Shown here piece by piece: positions 63,939 through 64,000 of a stretch of DNA of 64,000 nucleotides; positions within the stretch are counted from its first letter, which is position 1, and each line of letters starts with the position of its first letter. The position numbers and the translations under genes were made by a program. The notes beneath the pieces are model-generated. The model had not been told where the DNA came from. It ran no database searches and saw nothing but the letters and a program-made list of their open reading frames with translations. The stretch is from Megaustenia siamemsis. Its lineage: Eukaryota; Mollusca; Gastropoda; Stylommatophora; Ariophantidae. The DNA is taken from the NCBI GenBank assembly GCA_032433765.1, contig JAVIAB010000059.1, forward strand, positions 61,220,582 to 61,284,581, read 5' to 3'.

Positions 63939-64000
63939 GGCTTCCGGGTTCACCCAGCCTTAAATGGGTACCGGATTTTTTCTGGGAAAGTAAAGCGGCA
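63939..64000 (+). mobile_element. SINE S1 core, running off the window
   Basis: GGCTTCCGGGTTCACCCAGC and CTTAAATGGGTACCGG match the S1 core in + orientation. The usual tRNA-like head is not seen before it. Confidence 0.7.

Overview
This is a 64 kb piece of AT-rich animal nuclear DNA. Most of it is intronic or intergenic and packed with transposable elements. The one host gene I can assemble is a DENND1-type DENN-domain gene (a connecdenn-like Rab35 exchange factor in animals) on the + strand. Twelve consecutive exons, 28223-63596, give one uninterrupted reading frame of about 318 residues. Every junction has AG/GT borders and matching phase. The first exon, which should hold the start codon, and everything after the twelfth exon were not found here. 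The invertebrate-type LINEs, several tRNA-derived SINE families, Penelope-like modules and large introns suggest a mollusc or another lophotrochozoan. This is inference; no species is claimed.

Layout. 1-28222 lies upstream of the first recognised exon: a Tigger/pogo fragment, a Tc1/IS630-like transposon with a 650-bp inverted partial copy at its left, then a dense nest of LINE 3' fragments, SINEs and a palindromic tRNA-like retroposon. A cysteine-rich two-domain coding segment on the - strand (about 20170-20884) is not an obvious transposon part. From 28223 to the end is the DENND1 gene. Its introns hold more LINE pieces, six sizeable tandem arrays (units of 24, 38, 42, 53, 76 and 79 bp), TTAA-flanked MITEs, a piggyBac-like element inserted in a SINE, and a mariner copy whose transposase is expanded by a 53-bp satellite.

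Working names used below. LINE A: RT with the RRD-N-R-IAKQA C-terminus and a GATA tail. LINE B: RNase H plus a Cys/His C-terminus, GATA tail. LINE C: endonuclease-RT, GAAGAA tail. LINE D: the [13 protein letters not shown]-terminus, GAA tail. LINE E: the [13 protein letters not shown]-terminus, ATG-repeat tail. LINE F: I/Jockey-like RT plus RNase H. LINE G and H: other RT fragments. SINE S1, S2, S4 and S5: tRNA-derived. P: the palindromic tRNA-like element. M: the TTAA-flanked MITE. R1 and R2: unclassified dispersed repeats.

Target-site duplications allow the nesting to be read directly. LINE C sits in an M element (11-bp duplication). LINEs A, B, D and E sit in P elements (11-14 bp). A TTAA-flanked element sits in an S1 SINE. 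A Penelope-like module sits in a LINE E copy. No prokaryotic gene, CRISPR array, rRNA or canonical tRNA gene was seen.
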